From contig JABMPI010000276.1 in the NCBI GenBank assembly GCA_013203755.1, positions 1 to 22,888 of the forward strand: a stretch of DNA of 22,888 bases. Direction: 5' to 3'. Both the position numbers and the translations under genes were made by a program. The notes beneath the pieces are model-generated. The model saw only the letters and a list, made by a program, of their open reading frames with translations, ran no database searches and had not been told where the DNA came from. This document shows positions 16,695-22,888 of this stretch, in pieces. The DNA comes from Bacteroidota bacterium. GTDB lineage: Bacteria; Bacteroidota; Bacteroidia; Bacteroidales; Prolixibacteraceae. The first letter of the stretch is position 1, and each line of letters begins with the position of its first letter.

Positions 16695-17951
16695 ATGAGA
16701 ACAAAGTTGTTTTACCTAACTCTTTTTTTATTCAGTTTTATTTTTTATTCTTTTTCCCAAAATTATTCTGAATTACCTGATTATTCTGGAATTGAAGGTT
16801 TTGGTTTTACAACCAAAGGTGGTTTTGGAGGTAAAATTGTAAAAGTAACCAATCTGAATAAAACAGGTGATGGATCGCTTGCCAAAGCCTTTGAAATGAA
16901 GGAGCCCAGAATTGTGGTTTTTGAGGTTGCCGGAGTGATTGATTTGGAAGAATCAGTATTACGGATTAATAATCCATTTATTACCGTTGCCGGTCAAACC
17001 GCCCCAGGTCCGGGAATTACAATCATAAAAGGAGGTATTTCGATTACAACGCACGAAGTAATTATTCAACACATTCGGGTTAGGCCGGGGGAGGCTGGAC
17101 ACAAGAAAAAAGATGGTTGGGAAATAGATGGAATTGCAACTTCGCAGGGTGCTTACAACGTAATTATCGATCATTGTTCGGCCACATGGGCGACGGATGA
17201 AAATATTTCGCCTTCGGGACCTCGATTTGAAGGTGCAAATGTAGAAGAGTGGAGAAAAAATACATCGCATAAAATTCTAATTAGTAACTGTATTATTGCT
17301 GAAGGTCTAAGCAATTCAACGCATGCAAAAGGAGAACATTCGAAAGGTTCGCTTATTCATGATAATACAACCGAAATTGCGATTGTTGGAAATTTATATG
17401 CAAGTAACATGCGACGAAATCCCTTTTTTAAGGGAGGTTCGCAGGGAATGTTTGTTAATAATTACGTATTTAATCCCGGGCGGGCTGCTGTACATTACAA
17501 TCTTTCTCCACAAGAGTGGGAAGGACACGAATGGGTAACAGGAAAAATGTCGGTGGTAAATAATGTAATAGAGTTTGGAAAAGATACACCAAAAGAATTT
17601 TCAGCTGGACAATTTAGAGGGCCGGTAGAGGTTTTTTGGAAAGGTAACCAAATAATTTCGGGCCTTGAAGAATTAACCGGCAGCCACACCTTGGTTGATA
17701 AAATGCCGGTTTGGCCGCTTGGATTTTCAGCAATAAATTCGGAAAAAGTAAAAGAACAGACTTTACAAAATGCCGGAGCCCGTCCCTGGGATCGTGATGA
17801 TATCGATAAAAGAATCATTCAGCAAGTTAAAAATGGCACCAACAGAATAATCGATAGCGAGAAGGAAGTTGGAGGCTACCCTGAAGTAAAACCGGTATTC
17901 CGGAGTTTTAATGACAAAGAATGGGATTTAGAAAAAATGGTAAAAAAATAG
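16695..17951 (+). CDS. Exported pectate-lyase-like beta-helix protein (PL1 type)
   Basis: This gene encodes 418 residues from the ATG at 16695, chosen because a good signal peptide follows (MRTKLFYLTLFLFSFIFYSF, then SQN). An upstream frame start at 16647 would put 16 extra residues before it. The body is a right-handed parallel beta-helix with short repeats. Features fitting pectate lyases include EGFGFTTKGGFGG at the start, VIIDHCSATWATDEN with D159 and D168 as possible calcium ligands, and MRRNP (240-243) matching the catalytic arginine R-x-P. Such enzymes cleave polygalacturonate by beta-elimination. Assignment to PL1 rather than another beta-helix family is moderate. It converges on the bicupin gene, with stops 2 bp apart. 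Confidence 0.8.
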   Translation: MRTKLFYLTLFLFSFIFYSFSQNYSELPDYSGIEGFGFTTKGGFGGKIVKVTNLNKTGDGSLAKAFEMKEPRIVVFEVAGVIDLEESVLRINNPFITVAGQTAPGPGITIIKGGISITTHEVIIQHIRVRPGEAGHKKKDGWEIDGIATSQGAYNVIIDHCSATWATDENISPSGPRFEGANVEEWRKNTSHKILISNCIIAEGLSNSTHAKGEHSKGSLIHDNTTEIAIVGNLYASNMRRNPFFKGGSQGMFVNNYVFNPGRAAVHYNLSPQEWEGHEWVTGKMSVVNNVIEFGKDTPKEFSAGQFRGPVEVFWKGNQIISGLEELTGSHTLVDKMPVWPLGFSAINSEKVKEQTLQNAGARPWDRDDIDKRIIQQVKNGTNRIIDSEKEVGGYPEVKPVFRSFNDKEWDLEKMVKK

Positions 17952-17953
17952 TT

Positions 17954-18733
17954 TTATTTTTTCCATTTAAAAGCAAAATATTCGCACTGTCCTTTGCCTA
18001 CATTTTTTATTCCGTGAGGGACTTCATCCATTAATAGAATTAATGAACCCGGTCCTAAACGATGAGGAGTGCCAGCAATACTTTCTTCGACTTCGCCTTT
18101 TAGTACAATAATAATTTCTTCGTTTGAATGGATATGTTCTGCATGGCTCATAACTCCTTCATTTAAAGTTGTAACATGCATTTCCAGATCTGCAAGCAAT
18201 GCGGTTGGACGTTGCATAAATTGCCGTTTTCCACCCTTTTCGGTTGTTTTGAATTCAATATCTTTCCAATCGTAAAATTTGGAGCCACCGCTTTGTTTTG
18301 CGCGTTCTAAGTTAATGGGTTGGTCGGTTTTCCAGCGGATAATATAATACGAAGCCTGTGTGTCGCCGGCGTTCCAAATTCCATGGTCGTCGCCGGGCAA
18401 AGCTAATATTACACTTCCCGGACCAACTACTTTTTTAACGCCGTTTATACTTTGTTCTATCAAGCCCTCTTTTACAATTATTAGCTCTTCCATGTCGGAA
18501 TGAACATGACTTCCGTGTGGTGCTTTCCCAGGGTTGAGCGTGGTTACATGAACTTCGAAATATGAAAGTACATTGGTATGCCCTTCAAAAATCTGTCTCT
18601 TTTCGCCGAAATTGGTTTTTACTACGTTCATTTTTTCCCAATCGTAAACTGCGGTATTAAGTTTTTCGGTAGTTTGACCTTGAGAAATAACATTTAAAAA
18701 GACAAAAGATATAAGTAAAATAATGGATTTCAT
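17954..18733 (-). CDS. Exported bicupin protein
   Basis: This gene encodes 259 residues with a signal peptide (MKSIILLISFVFLNVISQGQ). It contains two cupin domains that are clear copies of each other. The first has H76, H78, E82/E83 and H117; the second has H200, H202, E205/E206 and H240. Both share VHVTTLN or MHVTTLN, and GPGS before the last histidine. A single metal site in each domain is likely. Single-domain cupins such as KdgF act on unsaturated uronates in pectin breakdown, so the neighbouring lyase makes a similar role tempting, but cupins have many functions and the substrate is unknown. A matching promoter lies upstream at 18752-18784. Confidence 0.85.
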   Translation of the reverse strand: MKSIILLISFVFLNVISQGQTTEKLNTAVYDWEKMNVVKTNFGEKRQIFEGHTNVLSYFEVHVTTLNPGKAPHGSHVHSDMEELIIVKEGLIEQSINGVKKVVGPGSVILALPGDDHGIWNAGDTQASYYIIRWKTDQPINLERAKQSGGSKFYDWKDIEFKTTEKGGKRQFMQRPTALLADLEMHVTTLNEGVMSHAEHIHSNEEIIIVLKGEVEESIAGTPHRLGPGSLILLMDEVPHGIKNVGKGQCEYFAFKWKK

Positions 18734-18751
18734 AATTCTCTAATTTGAAGG

Positions 18752-18784
18752 TAAATATAGCATTTTGTTTTTATGGTTATCAAA
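18752..18784 (-). promoter_or_regulatory. Candidate promoter for the bicupin gene
   Basis: On the minus strand TTTG (18784-18781) and TATATTTA (18759-18752) are separated by 21 bp. This fits the Bacteroidota -33/-7 arrangement with one mismatch in TAnnTTTG. The leader to the ATG at 18733 would be short, about 12-15 nt. Confidence 0.5.
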
Positions 18785-18852
18785 TCAGTTTATATCCGTG
18801 TTTCAATTCCAAACGAATTTATAACTTTATTAAAATTTTAAATTCACTAAAA

Positions 18853-19584
18853 ATGAGATATTTATTGAAAATGAGCTTTAGTATTTTGCTGTTGGCAGCA
18901 ACTTTTATTGTAAACGCATTCGAAAAAGATGTTTTTAAAACAGCAAGTGGCGAGTTGACTATAACTTTTATTGGGCATGGAACCTTAATGATGGAATTTA
19001 ACGGGAAAGTAATTCACATTGACCCGGTTGCACGATATGCCGATTATAAAACTTTACCCAAAGCTGATTTAATTTTAATTACACACGAGCATGGCGATCA
19101 TTTAGACGCTAATGCCATTGATTTGCTTAAAAAGGAATCGACAGAAATTGTATTAACGAAAATTTGTGCTGAGAAATATAGCAGCGGTAAAATAATGAAA
19201 AACGGAGAGTCGGGAATTTATTCAGGATTAAAAATTGAGGCTGTTCCGGCCTACAATATTAAAAACGTACGAAGCGAAGGAAATCCGTTTCATCCAAAAG
19301 GAGTTGGAAATGGTTACGTTATCCATTTTGCTGATAAAAAAGTTTATGTGGCGGGCGATACTGAAAATATTCCTGAAATGACAAAATTGAAGGCAATTGA
19401 AGTTGCTTTTCTACCAATGAATTTACCCTATACAATGACTCCCAAAATGGTAGTAGAAGCTTCAAAATTATTCAATCCTAAAATTTTATATCCCTACCAT
19501 TTTGGAAATACTAATACCAATGAATTGGTTGATTTAATGAAAAACCAGGATAAAACGGAGGTGAGAATTAGAAAACTGGATTAA
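18853..19584 (+). CDS. Exported metallo-beta-lactamase-fold hydrolase (UlaG/UPF0173-like)
   Basis: This gene encodes 243 residues from the ATG at 18853; a start at 18745 would add 36 residues lacking a signal peptide shape. The N-terminus (MRYLLKMSFSILLLAATFIV) looks like a signal peptide with cleavage near NAFEK. The fold motif THEHGDHLDAN supplies H78, H80, D82 and H83. D169 in VAGDT and H216 in YPYHFG complete most of a dinuclear metal site. The usual third histidine region reads VPAYN, so that ligand may be changed. Relatives include UlaG-type lactonases and phosphodiesterases, but the export signal suggests an extracytoplasmic substrate. A weak TAACTTTA box (18822-18829) lies upstream. 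It is divergent from the bicupin gene. Confidence 0.87.
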   Translation: MRYLLKMSFSILLLAATFIVNAFEKDVFKTASGELTITFIGHGTLMMEFNGKVIHIDPVARYADYKTLPKADLILITHEHGDHLDANAIDLLKKESTEIVLTKICAEKYSSGKIMKNGESGIYSGLKIEAVPAYNIKNVRSEGNPFHPKGVGNGYVIHFADKKVYVAGDTENIPEMTKLKAIEVAFLPMNLPYTMTPKMVVEASKLFNPKILYPYHFGNTNTNELVDLMKNQDKTEVRIRKLD

Positions 19585-19632
19585 ATAATTTGGTTGTTTA
19601 TTCACGTGTTAATACTAATCTGTTTAGTTATA

Positions 19633-19656
19633 AACCTGAGTTCGATATAAAATATT
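19633..19656 (+). repeat. Left terminal inverted repeat of the MITE-like element
   Basis: 24 bp beginning AACCTGAGTTCG, exact inverted copy of 19875-19898. The outward bases (19632 A, 19899 A) do not pair, so the outer boundary is at or next to these positions. Confidence 0.9.
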
Positions 19657-19874
19657 AACACAGTTTCAGCCAGTTTTTGGCAGAAATTTGTACAAATTCC
19701 TGAAGGACTATTGGGATAATTCGATAGAATTTGGAGGAATTTATGCAAAAAGAGGCGAAATCCGTAGGAAAGGCCAGAATTGTACAATCTTTGCACCAAA
19801 AATTCCTCAAAATAACCCGTTATTCTTTCTGAATTTTTACCACAAATCTTGCACAATTCTGACTTTCTGTGTAA

Positions 19875-19898
19875 AATATTTTATATCGAACTCAGGTT
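19875..19898 (-). repeat. Right terminal inverted repeat of the MITE-like element
   Basis: 24 bp ending CGAACTCAGGTT, exact inverted copy of 19633-19656. Confidence 0.9.
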
Positions 19899-19903
19899 AT
19901 TAG

Positions 19904-19937
19904 AAAGCCGCATCTCTTTGAAGAGAAACGGCTTTTT
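19904..19937 (+). terminator. Intrinsic terminator, probably of the metallohydrolase gene
   Basis: The outer stem is AAAGCCG (19904-19910) with CGGCTTT (19929-19935). The inner stem is TCTCTT/AAGAGA with a TG loop, and a run of five T ends at 19937. It lies just beyond the MITE-like element. Without the element it would be about 53 bp from the stop at 19584. It may also work weakly for the convergent lipoprotein gene. Confidence 0.8.
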
Positions 19938-19998
19938 ATTTGAAATCGGTTACGACTAAGCTATATCGTATGATATAGATATTGTCTCTCTATATTTA

Positions 19999-20565
19999 TT
20001 ATTCTCCGCGTCTAATAATTTCACGATTTATTGTATTGGTATCTAATTTTAGCATGGTATTCAATTTTAATTCAGGAGATTTTAGAAGAGAATTAAAATC
20101 GTTTATATCAACCGACTTTTTAGCAGTAAAATCGGCGGGTAGCACTGCAATTCTGAAAATTTGATTGTCGGTTTCTGCAGGAAACCAGTCTTCCGGAGGT
20201 ATTGTTCCTTCCATAAATACTTGCACATCGGCAACGGTGTAGTCAAAATTATATTGAATTATTCCTTCGGGTAATACCACTGTTTGCGGTAACAATCGCC
20301 AAACATCCAGGTTATCCACTTGTTTCCAAAGAATATAAACCAAAACAATGTCGGTTTCGTAAATTTCAAAATCGTTGGGGAATTCGAAATACAATTTATA
20401 TTCATTAGAAGAGGTAAAATCGCCTTCAATTTCAAAAACGGAACCAAGTAATAAATCTCCGTCTAATCCGTTTAAACCATCGAATCCGGGAGGTCCCATT
20501 GGGCCTTCGCAAGATGTTATAATTATTGCTGCGAGAATTAATAAAATGTATTTAATTTTTTTCAT
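19999..20565 (-). CDS. Lipoprotein with a short collagen-like segment
   Basis: This gene encodes 188 residues from the ATG at 20565, chosen because it begins a classical lipoprotein signal: MKKIKYILLILAAIIITSC, with the lipid cysteine at C19. The mature protein opens with EGPMGPPGFDGLNGLDGD, five Gly-X-Y triplets (G21 to G36) that form a small collagen-like linker. A region rich in aromatic and acidic residues follows (FEFPNDFEIYETD, about 70-90). No enzyme motif is seen. Similar lipoproteins of this layout are common in Bacteroidota and are probably surface or periplasmic; a function is not known. It is 101 bp downstream of the PpsR-like gene. Confidence 0.8.
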   Translation of the reverse strand: MKKIKYILLILAAIIITSCEGPMGPPGFDGLNGLDGDLLLGSVFEIEGDFTSSNEYKLYFEFPNDFEIYETDIVLVYILWKQVDNLDVWRLLPQTVVLPEGIIQYNFDYTVADVQVFMEGTIPPEDWFPAETDNQIFRIAVLPADFTAKKSVDINDFNSLLKSPELKLNTMLKLDTNTINREIIRRGE

Positions 20566-20666
20566 GACTATAATTTTTAAGTGTTTTTTTTGAATATAGC
20601 ATGAGTTAAACAAGTATAATGCCAAATAAAAAAATGGTGGAAATTAACGAAGGAGAATAAGGGAAG

Positions 20667-21545
20667 TTATTCAGTTTCTTTCTGATTGTGATAAGGTGAT
20701 TCCAATTTTCTGCCGCGGTAGGAAAATCGTTTCGATATGATATTAAGAATTTCATTGGCAGTGCTTTCAATGGGTTTGTTTGAAACGTTGAGAACAGTAA
20801 AACCGCCTCTGTCGAAAATAAACATCGCTTTTCGAATTTCTTCCCGTACTTCCCGTTCGTCCACGTACAATTTATTGTCATTATTGTTCCAGCTTAGCAA
20901 CCTTTTTTTCCGGTGGGCAATTAATTGTCCAGCTCCAATGTGTAAGCCAAAAACTCGCTGAGGATCAACTTCAAATAATTCTTTTGGCGGCTGAATACCA
21001 TTTACCAACGGAACGTTTGCAACTTTCCATCCGTACATTGCAAGATACACACTCAATGGCGTTTTTCCAGCACGCGAAACACCGGTTAAAATAATTTCAG
21101 CTTTTTGTAACCGCTCCGGGCTCATTCCATCATCGTGCGAAAGTGTAAATTCAATGGAATCGATCCGGTCGAAATATTGGTGGTTTAATTCGCGGTACAA
21201 TCCCGGATGTTTTAGTGGTTCAACATCCAGATTTTCATCCAGATAATTAGCCAGACTACCCATTAAATCTACAACGCGAACTCCAAATTCGGTACAAAGT
21301 TCGTTTATTTTTTTTCGTAAATCAGGATTTACCATGGTGTGTGCAATCAACCCACCATCGGTTTTGGCTTTCATAATTGTATCAAAAATCTTGTCTTCAT
21401 CGTCAATGTGAGGTACGATAATTACTGGAATATCGTTTTCGGGATATTGGATTAAAAGCGATTGAACAATATTATTCCCGGCAATGCCACGGCCACCGGA
21501 AACAATATAAATGGGGGCAGGTAATATTCTTTTCTGAATGTTCAT
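20667..21545 (-). CDS. PpsR-type pyruvate,phosphate/water dikinase regulatory kinase-pyrophosphorylase (DUF299)
   Basis: This gene encodes 292 residues from the ATG at 21545; a TTG-initiated frame from 21593 would add 16 residues before the family start. Members phosphorylate and dephosphorylate a threonine of pyruvate phosphate dikinase or PEP synthetase, so they set gluconeogenic flux. The nucleotide-binding loop GVSRAGKTPLSVYLA (about 168-182) matches the family motif, and the N-terminal IYIVSGGRG and central VDLMGSL regions are typical. No dikinase gene lies in this window. It follows the penicillin-acylase-family gene in the same direction with 81 bp between. Confidence 0.92.
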   Translation of the reverse strand: MNIQKRILPAPIYIVSGGRGIAGNNIVQSLLIQYPENDIPVIIVPHIDDEDKIFDTIMKAKTDGGLIAHTMVNPDLRKKINELCTEFGVRVVDLMGSLANYLDENLDVEPLKHPGLYRELNHQYFDRIDSIEFTLSHDDGMSPERLQKAEIILTGVSRAGKTPLSVYLAMYGWKVANVPLVNGIQPPKELFEVDPQRVFGLHIGAGQLIAHRKKRLLSWNNNDNKLYVDEREVREEIRKAMFIFDRGGFTVLNVSNKPIESTANEILNIISKRFSYRGRKLESPYHNQKETE

Positions 21546-21626
21546 TTCAATGTTTTTAAGTAGAACAAAAAATGAGTCTGTCGGTTTTGGCAAGTTCCTT
21601 TTATTCGTTCGAATTTAGTTTATATT

Positions 21627-22888
21627 TTAATCGGGACGAAGTTTCATTTCAAATTTAACTGCTTTTTGAACTTCATCCCAACTAAATGGGTCAGCATGAT
21701 ATTGATTATTAATATACAATTCTGTTTGGTCGAGATAAAAATCGCTGGCAGGTATCCCACTTATTCCGGTAGGAATTACTGTTTTTGAAGCATCCCAGTT
21801 GTTTACATCAAAAATGTGGCGATGTGAAGCTCCGTGATTTACTTTGTACAAATTATTGTATGAATAAGAATACGGACAAACCGTGTGATAACTTCCGGGC
21901 ATTGTAAAAGGCCCTTTGTTTAAGTTTAGTACTTTGTCTAATATTTTTACAACTCCCAAAGGATGATTCAATGTGAATGTGTGAATTTTTCCCCAGTTCC
22001 AGTCATTTGGATTTTCCCCCAGTTCAGCGGTTAAGTCATTAACCGTTTCTTTAAAAGAACGGATTACAATGTCGTTAAATGTTTCAATTTCAGGTGTATT
22101 TTTATCATCAATCCAAGTTGAGTTTTTGTCAGGAAGAATATTAATCATTAGGTTTTCAACAAACATTCGTTGATCAATTAAAGCAGTAAAATTTTCAGGC
22201 GAGACGTTATCTTTTATAAGGTTTTCGAAATTTTTGCGGTAAAGTATTTCAAAAATCGAAGCTGCCTGGCTTTCGCGTGTCAATTCATAATTCCAATTTT
22301 TTAGCATTTCCAGTCCAGTTGTTTCTGTTTCGTTCCATTTTGTATTGGTTTGCAATGCAACAAGATATTCAGGAACCATTTGTTCTGCTTTTTTTGATTT
22401 AACATCGCTATGCATTTTTTGAAAATCTTCAATACTCAATTTCTCCTTCTCTTCCAACATTTCTCTAATTCGATTAATTCTGTCGGGCATGGCAAACCAA
22501 TGGCTTATATAATAAGGGTAATTTTCGGGTACGGTTTTGTTGTTTGCCGAAGAAACGTAACCACGCTCCGGATTATATTCAAACGGTAATTCTTCGAATG
22601 GAATCAATCCTGTCCAGTCTGATTCGCTGGTTGTGCCGGGGTAAATTTGAATTCCGTTTCCCGGGCGCATCGGAATTCCGGCACTGGTCTGAAGTCCTAT
22701 GTTTCCGGCTACATCGGCATATACAATATTTTGACTAACCGCCTTAAATGTTTTTACAGCATCTCTAAAATCGGTCCAGTTTTTTGCCCGGTTAAGTAAA
22801 TATACCGAGCGAATCTCGCTGCTCCATTCGCTACCAACCCAGTGGATTGAAAGGGGAATTTCTTTTTCTTTTTTTAACTGGTTTACTA
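21627..22888 (-). CDS. Penicillin-acylase-family N-terminal nucleophile hydrolase, C-terminal part (cut by right window edge)
   Basis: The frame is open from the right edge to the stop at 21627 and gives 419 residues; the M at 22670 is internal, not the start. These enzymes are exported amidases whose precursor cleaves itself to free a catalytic serine. The family match rests on NIVYADVAGNIGLQTSAGIP near the edge, GYVSSANNKT, LNHPLGVV, and GISGIPASDFYLDQ toward the C-terminus. The catalytic serine would lie in the part to the right of the window, so cleavage and activity cannot be judged. Family members act on beta-lactams or acyl-homoserine lactones among others; the true substrate is unknown. 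Confidence 0.9.
   Translation of the reverse strand, partial: VNQLKKEKEIPLSIHWVGSEWSSEIRSVYLLNRAKNWTDFRDAVKTFKAVSQNIVYADVAGNIGLQTSAGIPMRPGNGIQIYPGTTSESDWTGLIPFEELPFEYNPERGYVSSANNKTVPENYPYYISHWFAMPDRINRIREMLEEKEKLSIEDFQKMHSDVKSKKAEQMVPEYLVALQTNTKWNETETTGLEMLKNWNYELTRESQAASIFEILYRKNFENLIKDNVSPENFTALIDQRMFVENLMINILPDKNSTWIDDKNTPEIETFNDIVIRSFKETVNDLTAELGENPNDWNWGKIHTFTLNHPLGVVKILDKVLNLNKGPFTMPGSYHTVCPYSYSYNNLYKVNHGASHRHIFDVNNWDASKTVIPTGISGIPASDFYLDQTELYINNQYHADPFSWDEVQKAVKFEMKLRPD

Larger units (their letters stand above)
19633..19898. mobile_element. 266-bp MITE-like element with perfect 24-bp terminal inverted repeats
   Basis: The ends at 19633-19656 and 19875-19898 are exact inverted copies over 24 bp, starting AACCTGAGTTCG at the left. 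A second inverted block, ACACAG at 19658-19663 and CTGTGT at 19867-19872, extends the ends after a 1-bp length difference. The inside has short palindromes (AATTTGTACAAATT at 19685-19698; ATTGTACAAT at 19779-19788) and no credible gene. A frame of 84 codons reading from a TTG at 19856 on the minus strand begins with a CKICGKN-like phrase, possibly a relic of a transposase. No clear target duplication is visible. This is best seen as a non-autonomous derivative of an insertion sequence. Confidence 0.8.

Noticed and set aside
19688..19903. 71-codon plus-strand ORF inside the inverted-repeat element
   Set aside because: It ends in the terminal repeat, has no recognisable motif, and is most likely a chance frame.
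21627..22670. Complete 347-residue gene starting at an internal ATG
   Set aside because: The frame stays open to the right edge and the extra residues include family motifs, so this is a partial gene.
1..22888. tRNA genes, rRNA, CRISPR arrays, attachment sites
   Set aside because: No clover-leaf, regularly spaced repeat array or integrase was recognised by eye on either strand.

Overview
The window is AT-rich, densely coded DNA from a member of the phylum Bacteroidota. The gene families suggest a marine or sediment polysaccharide degrader, perhaps of the Marinilabiliales/Prolixibacteraceae type; the genus cannot be read from the sequence. Support comes from promoters of the TAnnTTTG type, a LytS/LytTR two-component pair, a GH97 glycosidase, several exported proteins, a collagen-like lipoprotein, and the absence of clear Shine-Dalgarno sites. 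No tRNA, rRNA or CRISPR array was seen.

Positions 1-10105 (minus strand) hold an almost complete tetrapyrrole operon. It reads hemA - hemC - hemD - hemB - hemL - hemE - hemN - hemG - small membrane protein - hemF. Junctions after hemC are 34 bp or less; hemN/hemG are 1 bp apart and the last pair overlaps (TAATG). The enzymes run from glutamyl-tRNA to protoporphyrin IX by the classical route, and both the anaerobic (HemN) and the oxygen-dependent (HemF) coproporphyrinogen oxidases are present. HemF runs off the left edge, and no ferrochelatase is visible. A 131-bp hemA-hemC gap with two hairpins is the only large spacer inside the operon. A small hypothetical membrane protein lies upstream of hemA.

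Positions 10797-14451 hold a TfoX N-terminal-domain protein (minus) and a divergent plus-strand methyltransferase. The latter belongs to the HemE superfamily but carries the zinc ligands of corrinoid methyltransferases. A 305-bp non-coding stretch with a 14-codon signal-peptide-like remnant follows, then a LytS-type kinase and LytTR regulator overlapping by ATGA. A perfect 18-bp-arm hairpin ends the pair.

Positions 14540-19584 encode exported carbohydrate-related functions: a GH97 glycosidase (minus), a divergent PL1-like pectate lyase (plus), a bicupin (minus, 2 bp from the lyase stop) and a divergent exported metallo-beta-lactamase-fold protein (plus). Together they suggest use of pectin-type or galactose-containing glycans, but no SusC/SusD pair is present.

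Positions 19585-19998 hold a 266-bp MITE-like element with perfect 24-bp terminal inverted repeats. It sits between the metallohydrolase gene and its probable terminator. Positions 19999-22888 (minus) carry a penicillin-acylase-family gene cut by the right edge, a PpsR-type kinase/pyrophosphorylase, and a lipoprotein with a short collagen-like stretch.

I see no clear new multi-gene system. The items most worth checking are the MITE, the membrane protein embedded in the heme operon, the orphan corrinoid-type methyltransferase, and the exported bicupin beside the lyase.
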